Notes: a model not told the origin generated them from the letters alone. Shown: positions 29,955 to 40,128, numbered from the stretch's first letter. The stretch is 64,000 nt of DNA from Paraburkholderia sp. CNPSo 3272 (GCF_024206495.1 NZ_JAMBPQ010000001.1:62001-126000); one strand, 5' to 3'. Numbers and translations are program-made.

Positions 29955-30022
29955 CGGGTACGGTGCGGGCACGCGCCCTGCTCGCGCCGTTCTGCCCTTC
30001 AAAACGACGGTTGACGAAGTGC

Positions 30023-30502
30023 TCACGCGCGCAGCAGCAGTACCGCCGCCTGCGCTTCGATCCCTTCGCTGCGGCCGAGGTAGCCGAGCTTTTCGTTCGT
30101 CTTCGCTTTCACGTTGACGCGCTCGACCGGCAGGCTCAGGTCTTCGGCGATCGTCTGGCGCATCGATTCGATGTGCGGCGCGAGCTTGGGCGCCTGAGCG
30201 ATCACCGTAGTATCGACGTTCATGAGCGTGAAGCCCGCCTCCTGCACGCGGCGCAGGCATTCGCGCAGCAGCACGCGGCTGTTCGCGCCGTAGAACTGCT
30301 TGTCGGTGTCGGGGAAATGGCGGCCGATGTCGCCGAGCGCGGCGGCGCCGAACAGCGCGTCGGTGATGGCGTGCAGCAGCACGTCGGCGTCCGAGTGTCC
30401 GAGCAGGCCGCGATCGTAGGGGATCGTCACGCCGCCGAGCACGAGCGGGCGGCCAGGCACCAGCGCGTGCACGTCGTAGCCTTGTCCGATTCTGATGTCC
30501 AT
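30023..30502 (-). CDS. ispF: 2-C-methyl-D-erythritol 2,4-cyclodiphosphate synthase
   Basis: A 159-residue zinc enzyme of the MEP isoprenoid pathway. The metal ligands Asp and His are in [10 protein letters not shown] and the third in [26 protein letters not shown] and [13 protein letters not shown] are also typical. Full length. It follows ispD by 33 bases, the usual ispDF operon. Confidence 0.97.
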   Translation of the reverse strand: MDIRIGQGYDVHALVPGRPLVLGGVTIPYDRGLLGHSDADVLLHAITDALFGAAALGDIGRHFPDTDKQFYGANSRVLLRECLRRVQEAGFTLMNVDTTVIAQAPKLAPHIESMRQTIAEDLSLPVERVNVKAKTNEKLGYLGRSEGIEAQAAVLLLRA

Positions 30503-30535
30503 GTTTGGGATTCCGGTAAAGGGATTGCGGCGCGC

Positions 30536-31255
30536 TTACTCTGCGGGCCGGCTGAGGATCGCTTCGGCGAGCGCGAAATCTTCGGGGTACGTCACCTTGA
30601 AGTTGCGCAGACTGCCCTGCACGAGCCGCGGCGCGTGGCCGAGCCATTCGATCGCGCTTGCTTCGTCGGTGAGATCGTGGCCGTCTTGCTGGGCGCGCTC
30701 GATGGCCGTTCGCAGCATGCCGATGCGGAACATCTGCGGGGTCTGGGCCTGCCAGAGGCCGTCGCGCGCTTCGGTGCGCGCGATATGCGCGCCGGGCGCC
30801 GCCGGGTCCTTCGGGGCGACACGCTTGAGCGTGTCGGCAACCGGCAGCGCCATGATGCCGCCCACGGGGTCGTCCTTGAGCGCCTCGACGAGCGCGCGGA
30901 TCAGCGTAGGCGTGATGCCGGGGCGCGCGGCGTCGTGCACGAGCACCCAGTCGTCGCCCGTTGCGCCGAATTCGGCGAGCGCGGCGAGGCCGTTGTAGAC
31001 CGTAGCCTGGCGCGAGGCGCCGCCGCAGCGGCGCACCGCAAAGCGCAGGCCGCCGAAGCGCCGGGCGTCGAAGTGGGTATCGTCGGGAGAAAGCACCACG
31101 AGCGTCTGCGAGAATTCGTTGCAGGCGTCAAAAGCGGCAAGCGTATAGTGCAGGAGGTCGCGTCCGGCAACGATTCGATATTGTTTCGGCATGGCCGAGC
31201 CCGAACGGCTGCCGGTGCCGGCGCACGGAATCAGGGCAAAGAGGCGTGAAGTCAC
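30536..31255 (-). CDS. ispD: 2-C-methyl-D-erythritol 4-phosphate cytidylyltransferase
   Basis: A 239-residue enzyme that forms CDP-methylerythritol in the MEP pathway. The nucleotide-binding motif [20 protein letters not shown] is at the N-terminus, with VLVHDAARP, the base-recognition region and [11 protein letters not shown] further on. The start is the GTG at 31255 ([13 protein letters not shown]); frames upstream of it carry no family sequence. It is divergent from mfd. Confidence 0.96.
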   Translation of the reverse strand: MTSRLFALIPCAGTGSRSGSAMPKQYRIVAGRDLLHYTLAAFDACNEFSQTLVVLSPDDTHFDARRFGGLRFAVRRCGGASRQATVYNGLAALAEFGATGDDWVLVHDAARPGITPTLIRALVEALKDDPVGGIMALPVADTLKRVAPKDPAAPGAHIARTEARDGLWQAQTPQMFRIGMLRTAIERAQQDGHDLTDEASAIEWLGHAPRLVQGSLRNFKVTYPEDFALAEAILSRPAE

Positions 31256-31293
31256 GGTGTCGCGAGCCGCATGAGTCAAAGTAAAGGACGGAT

Positions 31294-31302
31294 TTTATAA
31301 TA
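31294..31302. promoter_or_regulatory. AT-rich -10 region between ispD and mfd
   Basis: The sequence ttataata includes a perfect plus-strand TATAAT (31296-31301) toward mfd, and minus-strand TATTAT or TATAAA toward ispD. -35 elements are poor on both strands. A second plus-strand candidate, CATAAT at 31467-31472, lies 20 bases before the mfd start. Confidence 0.38.
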
Positions 31303-31492
31303 GGTCCCTTACCCGCACGCCGGACGCCCGCAAAACGGCCCTGGAACGCCCGCGCAACGTAAGGAAAAGCGCGCCGGATTCACTTGAAGACCGCAAACCG
31401 GCCCCCATATTCCGGCGTTGCACCGTGCCCTAACTGAACTGGCCACCACACCGACACAAGCGCCGACATAATCGCCGGCCACCCTGTTGCCC

Positions 31493-34400
31493 ATGTCCGA
31501 TATCGCCGCTTCCTCGCAATCTCCGTCCCCCGTTGCCGTCGTCAAGCCGGGGCAGCGCTACGCGTTCGACGGCACGCACGGCTCGTCCGACGCGCTCCTG
31601 ATCGCCCGCTACCGCGAGGCCGCGCGCGCCGGCGCCGCCCGTGCGCCGCTGCTGGCCGTGATCTGCGCTAGCGCCGTGGACGCGCAGCGCCTTGCCCAGG
31701 AGATTCCGTTCTTCGCGCCCGAGGCGCGCGTACGGCTGTTGCCCGACTGGGAGACGCTGCCGTACGACACGTTCTCGCCGCACCAGGACCTCGTTTCCGA
31801 GCGCCTCGCGACGCTGCACGATCTCGGCGAAGGCCGCTGCGACGTTCTCATCGTACCGGCCACCACGGCGCTCTACCGCATGCCGCCCGCCTCGTTCCTC
31901 GCGGCCTACACGTTCTCGTTCTCGCAGGGCGAGCGCCTCGACGAAGCGAAGCTCAAGTCGCAGCTCACGCTCGCGGGCTACGAGCACGTGAGCCAGGTGG
32001 TGCGCCCGGGCGAATACTGCGTGCGCGGCTCGCTCATCGACCTCTTTCCGATGGGCTCGCCGCTGCCCTACCGCATCGACCTGTTCGACGACCAGGTCGA
32101 CTCCATCCGCGCGTTCGATCCGGACAGCCAGCGCAGCCTCTATCCCGTGAAGGACGTACGCCTGCTGCCGGGCCGCGAGTTCCCGTTCGACGAAGCCGCG
32201 CGCACGGCATTTCGCAGCCGCTGGCGCGAGGTGTTCGAGGGCGATCCGAGCCGCGCGACGATCTACAAGGACATGGGCAACGGCGTGCCGTCGGCGGGCA
32301 TCGAATACTACCTGCCGCTCTTTTTCGAAGAGACGGCGACGCTCTTCCACTATCTGCCGCAAAACGCCCAGCTGGTATTCACGGGCGACCTCGATGCCTC
32401 GATCCGCCGCTTCACGAACGACACGAAGCAGCGCCACAACTTCCTCTCGCACGACCGCGAGCGGCCGATCCTGGAGCCGCAGCGCCTCTTCCTGACCGAC
32501 GAGGACTTCTTCACGTTCGCGAAGCCCTTCGCGCGCCTCGTGCTGCCCGCCACGAGCGCGGGCGGCTGGGCCACGGCGCTGCCGAACCTCGCGATCGACC
32601 GTCACGCCGACGACCCGCTCGCATCGCTGCGCGCGTATCTCGACACGACGAAGAACCGCGTGCTGTTCGCGGTGGAATCGGCGGGCCGGCGCGAAACCAT
32701 CGCGCAGCTGCTCGCCGACAACCATTTGCGCCCCGCGGGCGCGGACAGCTTCGAGGACTGGCTCACCAGCGACGAGCGTTTCACGATGGGCGTGGCGCCC
32801 CTCACCACGGGCTTCGCGCTGCCGGGCGAGGAACTCGCGGTCATCACCGAGACCGAGCTTTACGGTCCGCTCGCGCGCCGTGCCGGGCGCCGCCGCCAGG
32901 AACAGGCGAGCAACGTCGATTCGATGGTGCGCGACCTTTCCGAGCTGAAAGTGGGCGATCCGGTGGTCCATGCGCAGCACGGCATCGGCCGCTATCACGG
33001 CCTCGTGACGATGGACCTCGGCGAAGGCGACACCGAGTTTCTGCACCTCGAATACGCAAACGGCAGCAAGCTCTACGTGCCGGTATCGCAACTGCATGTG
33101 ATTTCGCGCTACAGCGGCGCCGACCCCGACAGCGCGCCGCTGCATGCGCTCGGCTCGGGCCAGTGGGAAAAGGCGCGCCGCAAGGCCGCGCAGCAGATCC
33201 GCGACACGGCCGCCGAGCTTTTGAACCTCTACGCACGCCGCGCCGCGCGCGAGGGCCACGCGTTCGCGCTCGAGCCGCGCGACTACGTCAAGTTCGCGGA
33301 GAGTTTCGGCTTCGAGGAAACGCCCGACCAGGCCGCCGCGATCGCCGCTGTGATCGGCGACATGACTAGCGGCAAGCCGATGGACCGCCTCGTGTGCGGG
33401 GACGTGGGCTTCGGCAAAACGGAAGTGGCGTTGCGCGCGGCGTTCATCGCCGTGATGGGCGGCAAGCAGGTGGCGATCCTCTCGCCCACCACGCTGCTCG
33501 CCGAGCAGCACACGCAAACCTTCACTGACCGCTTTTCTGAATGGCCCGTGCGCATCGCCGAGCTTTCGCGCTTCAAGTCCGCGAAGGAAGTGAGCGGCGC
33601 GATCCAGCAGATCAACGAAGGCACCGTCGATATCGTGATCGGCACGCACAAACTGCTTTCGTCCGATGTTCAGTTCAAGCGCCTCGGGCTCGTCATCATC
33701 GACGAGGAGCACCGTTTCGGCGTGCGCCAGAAGGAGGCGCTCAAGGCGCTGCGCGCGGAAGTCGACGTGCTCACGCTCACCGCCACGCCGATTCCGCGTA
33801 CGCTCGGCATGGCGCTCGAAGGCCTGCGCGACTTCTCCGTGATCGCGACCGCGCCGCAAAAGCGCCTCGCCATCAAGACGTTCGTGCGCCGCGAGGAAGA
33901 CAGCGTGATTCGCGAGGCCATGCTGCGCGAACTCAAGCGCGGTGGCCAGGTGTACTTCCTGCACAACGAGGTCGAGACCATCGAGAACCGCCGCGCGATG
34001 CTCGAAGCGCTCGTGCCGGAAGCGCGCATCGCCGTGGCGCACGGCCAGATGCACGAGCGCGAACTCGAAACCGTGATGCGCGATTTCGTGGCGCAACGCG
34101 CGAACGTGCTGCTCTGTACGACGATCATCGAGACCGGCATCGACGTGCCGACCGCGAACACGATCCTCATCCACCGTTCCGACAAGTTCGGTCTCGCGCA
34201 GCTGCACCAGTTGCGCGGCCGCGTCGGGCGTTCGCACCACCAGGCGTACGCGTATTTGCTCGTGCACGATCCGCAAGGCCTAACGAAGCAGGCGCAACGC
34301 CGGCTCGAAGCCATTCAGCAGATGGAGGAACTCGGTTCTGGCTTTTATCTGGCGATGCACGACCTCGAGATTCGCGGCACGGGCGAGGTGCTCGGCGACA

Positions 34401-34972
34401 AGCAGTCGGGCGAGATCCAGGAAATCGGCTTCCAGCTGTATACGGACATGCTCAACGACGCCGTGAAGGCGCTCAAAGACGGCCGCGAGCCCGATCTCAA
34501 CGCGCCGCTCGCGGCGACCACCGAGATCAACCTGCACGCGCCCGCGATCCTGCCTGCCGACTATTGCGGCGACGTGCAGGAACGCCTGTCGCTCTACAAG
34601 CGGCTCGCGAACTGCGAGCACGACGATTCGATCGATGGCATTCAGGAAGAGCTGATCGACCGCTTCGGCAAGATGCCGGCGCAGGCGCATGCGCTGATCG
34701 AAACGCACCGCCTGCGTCTGGCGGCCAAGCCGCTCGGCATCACGAAGATCGATGCGGGCGAAGCGGTCATTGGCCTGCAGTTCGTGCCGAATCCGCCAGT
34801 GGACGCCATGCGCATCATCGAGATGGTGCAGAAGCACAAGCACATCAAGCTCGCGGGACAGGACAAGCTGCGCATCGAAACGCGCAGCCCCGATCTCGCG
34901 GTGCGCGTGGCGACCGTGAAGGAAACGTTGCGCGCGCTCGGCGCGCCCAACCGCGCTGGCGCATCGCGCTGA
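31493..34972 (+). CDS. mfd: Transcription-repair coupling factor
   Basis: A 1159-residue DNA translocase that removes RNA polymerase stalled at lesions and recruits UvrA. The UvrB-like N-terminus has LLPDWETLPYDTFSPHQDL. The polymerase-interaction domain (about residues 475-545) has VGDPVVHAQHGIGRYHGL. The superfamily 2 motor has Walker A CGDVGFGKTE, motif II IIDEEHRFGVRQKE, TATPIPRTL and the GRVGRSHHQAYAYL motif VI, followed by the TRCF C-terminal domain. The ATG at 31493 is used. Full length for the family. Confidence 0.98.
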   Translation: MSDIAASSQSPSPVAVVKPGQRYAFDGTHGSSDALLIARYREAARAGAARAPLLAVICASAVDAQRLAQEIPFFAPEARVRLLPDWETLPYDTFSPHQDLVSERLATLHDLGEGRCDVLIVPATTALYRMPPASFLAAYTFSFSQGERLDEAKLKSQLTLAGYEHVSQVVRPGEYCVRGSLIDLFPMGSPLPYRIDLFDDQVDSIRAFDPDSQRSLYPVKDVRLLPGREFPFDEAARTAFRSRWREVFEGDPSRATIYKDMGNGVPSAGIEYYLPLFFEETATLFHYLPQNAQLVFTGDLDASIRRFTNDTKQRHNFLSHDRERPILEPQRLFLTDEDFFTFAKPFARLVLPATSAGGWATALPNLAIDRHADDPLASLRAYLDTTKNRVLFAVESAGRRETIAQLLADNHLRPAGADSFEDWLTSDERFTMGVAPLTTGFALPGEELAVITETELYGPLARRAGRRRQEQASNVDSMVRDLSELKVGDPVVHAQHGIGRYHGLVTMDLGEGDTEFLHLEYANGSKLYVPVSQLHVISRYSGADPDSAPLHALGSGQWEKARRKAAQQIRDTAAELLNLYARRAAREGHAFALEPRDYVKFAESFGFEETPDQAAAIAAVIGDMTSGKPMDRLVCGDVGFGKTEVALRAAFIAVMGGKQVAILSPTTLLAEQHTQTFTDRFSEWPVRIAELSRFKSAKEVSGAIQQINEGTVDIVIGTHKLLSSDVQFKRLGLVIIDEEHRFGVRQKEALKALRAEVDVLTLTATPIPRTLGMALEGLRDFSVIATAPQKRLAIKTFVRREEDSVIREAMLRELKRGGQVYFLHNEVETIENRRAMLEALVPEARIAVAHGQMHERELETVMRDFVAQRANVLLCTTIIETGIDVPTANTILIHRSDKFGLAQLHQLRGRVGRSHHQAYAYLLVHDPQGLTKQAQRRLEAIQQMEELGSGFYLAMHDLEIRGTGEVLGDKQSGEIQEIGFQLYTDMLNDAVKALKDGREPDLNAPLAATTEINLHAPAILPADYCGDVQERLSLYKRLANCEHDDSIDGIQEELIDRFGKMPAQAHALIETHRLRLAAKPLGITKIDAGEAVIGLQFVPNPPVDAMRIIEMVQKHKHIKLAGQDKLRIETRSPDLAVRVATVKETLRALGAPNRAGASR

Positions 34973-35033
34973 ACGCTGCAACAGCGGGGTCGCGGCAGAT
35001 GCGATGCTGCGACGCGGCATCGCCTGTTAACGA

Positions 35034-35066
35034 CCGGCAAGCGCAATGGAGCGTTGCGCTTGCCGG
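35034..35066 (+). terminator. Hairpin downstream of mfd
   Basis: A perfect 13-bp stem, ccggcaagcgcaa with ttgcgcttgccgg, has a 7-base loop and lies 62 bases after the mfd stop. The following sequence cttcaggcgcttt is only weakly T-rich, so termination strength is uncertain. Confidence 0.5.
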
Positions 35067-35077
35067 CTTCAGGCGCT

Positions 35078-35107
35078 TTGGCTTGCCGCATTCTTTTTGG
35101 GTAAGAT
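35078..35107 (+). promoter_or_regulatory. Candidate promoter of argE
   Basis: TTGGCT (35078-35083) and TAAGAT (35102-35107) are 18 bases apart. The predicted start is about 22 nt before the argE ATG at 35136. I see no ARG-box palindrome overlapping it. Confidence 0.45.
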
Positions 35108-35135
35108 GAAGAATACAAGCAAGCTGGAGTCCAAC

Positions 35136-36359
35136 ATGTCCCTCGCCGCTGAAACAGCGCAAACGTCCACGCCTTGCGCCTCGCTTCCCGCCTCGCTCCC
35201 CTGGGTCACCCGCCTGGTTTCGATGGATACGGTCAGCCGCCATCCGAATCTCGGCCTGATCGAGACGGTGCGCGACGATCTGCGCGCGCGCGGCATCGAG
35301 TCGACGCTCACCTATGGCCGCGACGGCAAATGGGCCAACCTGTTCGCGACGATCCCCGCGCACGACGGCGAGACCAACGGCGGCATCGTGCTCTCGGGCC
35401 ACACGGACGTCGTGCCCGTGGACGGCCAGAAATGGGACAGCGACCCATTCAAGCCCGAGATTCGTGACGGCCTGCTTTATGGCCGCGGCACCTGCGACAT
35501 GAAGGGTTTCATCGGCGCGGCGCTGACGCTCCTGCCCGAGATCCAGCAGACGAAACTGGCGAAGCCCCTGCACCTCGCGCTCTCGTTCGACGAGGAAGTG
35601 GGCTGCGTAGGCGCGCCGCTCATGATCGAAGAGCTCGTGAAGCGCGGCGTGAAGCCCGAAGGCTGCATCGTGGGCGAACCCACCAGCATGCGCCCCATCG
35701 TCGCGCACAAGGGCATTAACGCGTACCAGTGCTGCGTGCGCGGCCAGGCCGCCCATTCGTCGCTCACGCCGCGCGGCCTTAACGCGATCGAGTACGCGGC
35801 GCGCCTCATCTGCTACATCCGCGACATGGCCGACGAGTTCCGCGCGAACGGTCCGTTCGACGAGCTTTACGACGTGCCGTTCACGACCGCGCAGACGAGC
35901 ACGATCGAAGGCGGCAACGCCATCAACACGGTGCCGGCCGAATGCCGCTTCGCGTTCGAGTTCCGCAATCTGCCGACGCTCGACCCCGAGACGATCTTCG
36001 CGCGCATCGAGCAGTACGCGCGCGAAACGCTCGTGCCGAAGATGCAGCGCGAGCACGCAGTGGGCGCGATCGAGTTCACGAAGATCGCCGCCGCACCAGG
36101 CCTCGACGCCACCGAGCAGGCCGCGATCACGCAGCTCGTGCGCGCGCTCACCGCCGACCAGGCGCGCCGCAAGGTGGCCTATGGCACCGAGGCGGGCCTC
36201 TTCTCACGCGCCGGCATTCCGAGCGTGGTATGCGGGCCCGGCGACATCCAGCAGGCGCACAAGCCCAACGAATACGTCTCGCTCGAACAGCTCGCGGCCT
36301 GCGAAGGCTTCCTGCGCAAGCTCGTGCACGGCATGTCCGTCGAAGCCCGGGCACAGTAA
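35136..36359 (+). CDS. argE: Acetylornithine deacetylase
   Basis: A 407-residue M20-family zinc hydrolase that releases ornithine in arginine synthesis. The metal-binding and catalytic motifs are SGHTDVVPVDGQKW, GRGTCDMKGFIG, SFDEEVGCVG with the catalytic Glu, and GEPTSMRP. The late His lies in CGPGDIQQAHKPNEYV. The ATG at 35136 (MSLAAETAQ) follows the ribosome site ggag at 35125. The gene downstream starts 20 bases later, so the two are probably co-transcribed. Confidence 0.95.
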   Translation: MSLAAETAQTSTPCASLPASLPWVTRLVSMDTVSRHPNLGLIETVRDDLRARGIESTLTYGRDGKWANLFATIPAHDGETNGGIVLSGHTDVVPVDGQKWDSDPFKPEIRDGLLYGRGTCDMKGFIGAALTLLPEIQQTKLAKPLHLALSFDEEVGCVGAPLMIEELVKRGVKPEGCIVGEPTSMRPIVAHKGINAYQCCVRGQAAHSSLTPRGLNAIEYAARLICYIRDMADEFRANGPFDELYDVPFTTAQTSTIEGGNAINTVPAECRFAFEFRNLPTLDPETIFARIEQYARETLVPKMQREHAVGAIEFTKIAAAPGLDATEQAAITQLVRALTADQARRKVAYGTEAGLFSRAGIPSVVCGPGDIQQAHKPNEYVSLEQLAACEGFLRKLVHGMSVEARAQ

Positions 36360-36379
36360 CCATCCGGACGCGCGCCACC

Positions 36380-37390
36380 ATGTCCACCGCCGCGCCGCTG
36401 CCCACCAGTCACACGATCGACGGTGAGGCGATCCCCACGCTCGACGAGATCGCCTCGCAGCATTTCGCGCTCGCGCCGTGGGTGCTGCGCACGCCGGTGT
36501 TCGATCGTCACGATCTGTCCACGCTCGAAGCGACCCTCGTGAACTTCAAGTTCGAGCTGCTGCAGTCGAGCGGCAGCTTCAAGGTGCGCGGCGCGTTCAC
36601 GCATCTGCTCGCACTCGACGCCGCGCAACGCAGCGCCGGCGTCACGTGCGTTTCGGGCGGCAATCACGCGATTGCGGTGGCCTATGCGGCGATGCGCCTC
36701 GGTATCAGCGCGAAGGTCGTGCTCTTTCGCACCGCGAGCGCGGCGCGCGTCGCGCAGTGCAGGCGCTTTGGCGCGGAAATCGTCGTGGCGGGCAACAGCA
36801 GCGAGGCGTTCGAGATCGTGCGCCGCATCGAGACCGACGAGGGACGCTATTTCGTGCATCCCTTCAACGGCTATCGCACGGTACTTGGCACGGCCACGCT
36901 CGGCTACGAATGGGCCACCCAGGCGCCCGATCTCGACGCGGTCGTAGTGCCCATCGGCGGCGGCGGGCTCGCTGCGGGCGTCGCCACCGCTTTGCGGCTC
37001 GCGAATCCGCGCGTGCGCGTGTATGGCGTCGAGCCCGAGGGCTCGGACGTGATGAGCCGCAGCTTCGCCGCGAACCACACGGTGCGCCTGACCCACATGC
37101 ACTCGATCGCCGACTCGCTCATGGCGCCGCATGCGGAGCAATACAGCTATACGCTGTGCCGCCGCCATCTCGAGCGCGTCGTCACGGTCACCGACGACGC
37201 CTTGCGCAGCGCCATGCGCGTGCTCTTCGAGCAACTCAAGCTCGCCGTGGAGCCCGCTTGCGCCACCGCCACGGCGGGCTTGCTCGGACCGCTGCGCGAC
37301 ACGCTGCAAGGCAAGCGCGTAGGCGTGCTGCTGTGTGGCACCAACACCGACCCGGCGACCTTCCACCAGCAGATCTCTCTCGCGCGCTAA
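36380..37390 (+). CDS. PLP-dependent serine/threonine dehydratase-like enzyme
   Basis: A 336-residue fold-type II PLP enzyme of the serine/threonine dehydratase group. The Schiff-base Lys lies in SSGSFKVRGAF. The phosphate-binding glycine loop is PIGGGGLAAGVATAL, and a substrate loop SGGNHAIAVAYAA and a late CGTN complete the core. Length equals catabolic threonine dehydratases and hydroxyaspartate dehydratases; there is no ACT regulatory domain. It follows argE by 20 bases. The exact substrate (threonine, serine or 3-hydroxyaspartate) cannot be settled from the sequence. Confidence 0.85.
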   Translation: MSTAAPLPTSHTIDGEAIPTLDEIASQHFALAPWVLRTPVFDRHDLSTLEATLVNFKFELLQSSGSFKVRGAFTHLLALDAAQRSAGVTCVSGGNHAIAVAYAAMRLGISAKVVLFRTASAARVAQCRRFGAEIVVAGNSSEAFEIVRRIETDEGRYFVHPFNGYRTVLGTATLGYEWATQAPDLDAVVVPIGGGGLAAGVATALRLANPRVRVYGVEPEGSDVMSRSFAANHTVRLTHMHSIADSLMAPHAEQYSYTLCRRHLERVVTVTDDALRSAMRVLFEQLKLAVEPACATATAGLLGPLRDTLQGKRVGVLLCGTNTDPATFHQQISLAR

Positions 37391-37501
37391 CGCGGCGCAC
37401 GCGCCGTGGGCACGCCTCGTGCGTTCGCGGGGACTTCGTCGCCGGTCCCCGGCAAACCGTCAGGGAATGTCAAATTGCTACCGCGATACGGACGCGTTCG
37501 C

Positions 37502-37507
37502 TATGAT
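37502..37507 (+). promoter_or_regulatory. Candidate -10 element of mscL
   Basis: TATGAT lies in gctatgattgcgc, the same 13 bases seen at the -10 candidate before the flavoprotein gene near 2010. It lies about 60 bases before the mscL start. A -35 is not obvious (TTGCTA at 37475-37480 is 21 bases away). Confidence 0.35.
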
Positions 37508-37567
37508 TGCGCCAATACGCCGTATTGACCCCAGCCCCGTGCTGCGCCATTCAGGGAGAGCCCGCTC

Positions 37568-38014
37568 ATGAGCATCGTCCAGGAGTTCAAGGAATTCGCC
37601 GTCAAAGGCAACGTGATGGATCTCGCCGTGGGTGTGATCATCGGCGGCGCGTTTTCGAGCATTGTCAACTCGATCGTGAAAGACCTCATCATGCCGGTCA
37701 TCGGCGTGATCACGGGCGGCCTCGACTTCTCGAACATGTTCGTGCGACTCGGCCACATTCCGGCCAGCTACAAAGGCAACCCCGAGTCGTACAAGGATCT
37801 GCAGACCGCGGGCGTGGCCGTGTTCGGCTATGGCTCGTTTATCACCGCGGTGATCAACTTCGTCATTCTCGCGTTCATCATCTTTTTGATGGTGAAGTTC
37901 ATCAACAAGCTGCGCCAGCCGCAAGCCGCCGCGCCCGCCGAGCCGCCGCCCACACCCGAAGACGTGCTGCTGCTGCGCCAGATCCGCGACTCGTTGCAGA
38001 ACAATCCGCGCTGA
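37568..38014 (+). CDS. mscL: Large-conductance mechanosensitive channel
   Basis: A 148-residue inner-membrane channel that opens on membrane tension to protect against hypo-osmotic lysis. The N-terminal amphipathic helix and TM1 read [20 protein letters not shown], with the gate glycines. A periplasmic loop and TM2 ([20 protein letters not shown]) follow. The cytoplasmic helix ends with [12 protein letters not shown]. Slightly longer than the E. coli protein because of a Pro/Ala-rich linker. Own terminator follows. Confidence 0.97.
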   Translation: MSIVQEFKEFAVKGNVMDLAVGVIIGGAFSSIVNSIVKDLIMPVIGVITGGLDFSNMFVRLGHIPASYKGNPESYKDLQTAGVAVFGYGSFITAVINFVILAFIIFLMVKFINKLRQPQAAAPAEPPPTPEDVLLLRQIRDSLQNNPR

Positions 38015-38034
38015 TCCGCACGCAGCGTCCGGAC

Positions 38035-38072
38035 AAAAGCCCGCGCCGCCGCAAGGCCGCGCGGGCTTTTTT
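38035..38072. terminator. Bidirectional terminator between mscL and the hybrid kinase
   Basis: A GC-rich stem, aaaagcccgcgc with gcgcgggctttt, has a 12-base inner region, As on the left and six Ts on the right. It serves the plus-strand mscL and also the minus-strand kinase gene ending at 38093. Confidence 0.88.
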
Positions 38073-38092
38073 GTGCCCGGATCCACGCAGGG

Positions 38093-40090
38093 TCAGGGAC
38101 GCGGCGCGGCGGAATCGGGCTCGGCCGCCGTGCTGCGCGCGGCTGCGGCCTCTTCAATGAGCCGTTCGAGCTGCTCGAAGTTGACGGGTTTCGTGAGATG
38201 CGCGGTGAAGCCCGCTTCGACGCTGCGGCGCACGTCGTCGTCGGTGCCGAAGCCGGTAAGCGCAACGGCGGGCGCCGTTGATTGCGCACGAAACGCCCGG
38301 ATGAAGTCGATGCCCGAGCCATCCGGCAGGCCGATGTCGCTCACCACGAGGTCAAAGGCCATGCTGGCCGTGAGCGCGAGCGCGCCGGCCACGCTGCCCG
38401 CCACCGCCACCTCGTGGCCGCCCGCACGCATCAGCTGCGACATCACTTCGGCGGTGTCCTCGTGATCCTCGATCAGCAGGATGCTCAGCGCGCCCACCCG
38501 CTGCGGCCCGCGCGGCTCGGCGGTCGCCGCGGCCCCCTCGCCCCGCGCCGCAGTCGGCAGGACGATGGTGAAGGTCGCGCCACAATGCGCGCCGGGGCTC
38601 TTGGCGCTCACATTCCCGCCGTGCGCCTCGGTCAGCGCCCGCGTCACAGCAAGGCCCAGACCGAGTCCGCCGAATTGGCGCGTGAGATTGTGGCTGCCCT
38701 GCTCGAAGGCATGAAAGAGCTTGCCAATCTGCTCGGGCGCGATGCCGATGCCCGTGTCCTCGACCTCGATTTCCACCTGCATGCGCTCGTCGCGCGTGCG
38801 CACATAAATGTGGCCGCCGTCGGGCGTGAACTTCGCGGCGTTGCGCACGAGATTCCAGAGCATCTGCTGCAGGCGCGCGCGGTCGCCGCGCACGTAATGC
38901 TGCTGCGCGCGCAAATCGACGTGGACGTCCTGCTGCTTGATCTGAATTTCGCTGTGGAAGAGTTCGAGCACGGCCTCGATCACCTCGTGCACGTCGACGG
39001 TCTCGAGCGCAAGGCTGAGCTTGCCGTTGGCCACGCGCGTGAGATCGAGCAGGTCGTCGATCAGACGCGCCTCGAGCTCGATATTGCGGCGGATCATCAG
39101 CACGCCCGCGCGCGCCGCATCGGGCAGGCCCGGGATCTGCTCCAGCAGACGCGTGCCCGCGAGCACCGGCGTAAGCGGCGTGCGCAGTTCGTGCGAGAGC
39201 ATGGCGAGGAAGCGGTCTTTCGCGCGGTTGGCTTCTTCGGCGGTCTGCCGCGCGGCCTGCTCTGAGGCGAGCAGGCGCTCGCGCTCCTCGGTCGCTTCGC
39301 GCTGTGCATCGATGTCAGTGCAACTGCCGAACCATTTGTTGACGCCGCCGCGCGGGTCGCGCATCGGAACAATTCGGACATCGAACCATCGGTAGAGACC
39401 ATCGTGGCGGCGAATCCGCAACTCGTGGCGATAATCGGCGGCGCCGCTGCTCACGGCCTTGAGCCACGTGCGGCGAATCTCCTCGCGATCGCCGGCATGC
39501 ACGGCGTCGAGCCAGGCGAGACCGTGCGACTGCCCCGCGTCGAGACCCGTGTAGTCGAGCCACTGCTTCGAGACGAAGTCGCAATTGCCGTCCGAGCCGC
39601 AGGTGAGCACGAGGTGCGGCAAGGCTTCGGAGAGCGTGCGGTAGTGCTCTTCGCGGTCGCGCAGCAGCAGCGCTTCGTCGGAGGCGCGCTGCAGCGCCAC
39701 CTGCGAGAGCACGCGCGCGACGGCTTCAGGCAGATAGTCGAGATAGTCGCCCGATTTCGGCACCACGTCCGAGACGCCCGCGCGCAACGCGGCGATCACG
39801 CGGGATTCGTCGGTGAAGCCGGTCACGAGAATGGCCGGCACACGCACGTCGTCGGCACGCAGGCGGCGGAAGAAGTCGAGGCCCGTTTCCGCGCCATCGA
39901 GCTGATAGTCGAGCACGAGCACATCGGGCGTCTGCACAGCGAGCAGCGCGCGCGCCTCACCGACACCCGTGCAGGTGTCCACGCGCGCACCGGCGCGCAG
40001 CAGCGATTTGCGGGCGAGGCGCAGGATGCCTTCGTCGTCGTCGACGACCAGCACCCGCGCGCCGTCCAGCATCGTGGGTTCCTCGGTCAT
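38093..40090 (-). CDS. Hybrid signalling protein: receiver - PAS - histidine kinase - receiver
   Basis: A 665-residue cytoplasmic signalling protein with no membrane segment. Receiver 1 spans about residues 10-130 (acidic pocket VVDDDEG, phospho-acceptor Asp61 in VLVLDYQLDG). A PAS domain with PAC spans about 150-265 (ends WFGSCTDIDAQREA). The histidine kinase has His300 in FLAMLSHELRTPL and ATP-binding boxes NLVRNAAKFTPDG, VEDTGIGIAP and GGLGLGLAVTR. Receiver 2 spans about 535-650 (LLIEDHED, VVSDIGLPDG). It is the last gene of a kinase-regulator-hybrid set, so it could receive phosphate through receiver 1. Output target unknown. Confidence 0.92.
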   Translation of the reverse strand: MTEEPTMLDGARVLVVDDDEGILRLARKSLLRAGARVDTCTGVGEARALLAVQTPDVLVLDYQLDGAETGLDFFRRLRADDVRVPAILVTGFTDESRVIAALRAGVSDVVPKSGDYLDYLPEAVARVLSQVALQRASDEALLLRDREEHYRTLSEALPHLVLTCGSDGNCDFVSKQWLDYTGLDAGQSHGLAWLDAVHAGDREEIRRTWLKAVSSGAADYRHELRIRRHDGLYRWFDVRIVPMRDPRGGVNKWFGSCTDIDAQREATEERERLLASEQAARQTAEEANRAKDRFLAMLSHELRTPLTPVLAGTRLLEQIPGLPDAARAGVLMIRRNIELEARLIDDLLDLTRVANGKLSLALETVDVHEVIEAVLELFHSEIQIKQQDVHVDLRAQQHYVRGDRARLQQMLWNLVRNAAKFTPDGGHIYVRTRDERMQVEIEVEDTGIGIAPEQIGKLFHAFEQGSHNLTRQFGGLGLGLAVTRALTEAHGGNVSAKSPGAHCGATFTIVLPTAARGEGAAATAEPRGPQRVGALSILLIEDHEDTAEVMSQLMRAGGHEVAVAGSVAGALALTASMAFDLVVSDIGLPDGSGIDFIRAFRAQSTAPAVALTGFGTDDDVRRSVEAGFTAHLTKPVNFEQLERLIEEAAAARSTAAEPDSAAPRP

Positions 40091-40128
40091 GCGCGAAGCA
40101 TCCCTTTGGGCACGGGTCCCGTTCGTCG

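Noticed and set aside
31430..34276. Long minus-strand open frame of about 950 codons opposite mfd
   Set aside because: It is antisense to a complete, conserved mfd and is very rich in Arg, Ala, Glu and Val, with no domain motif. GC3 bias opens such frames.
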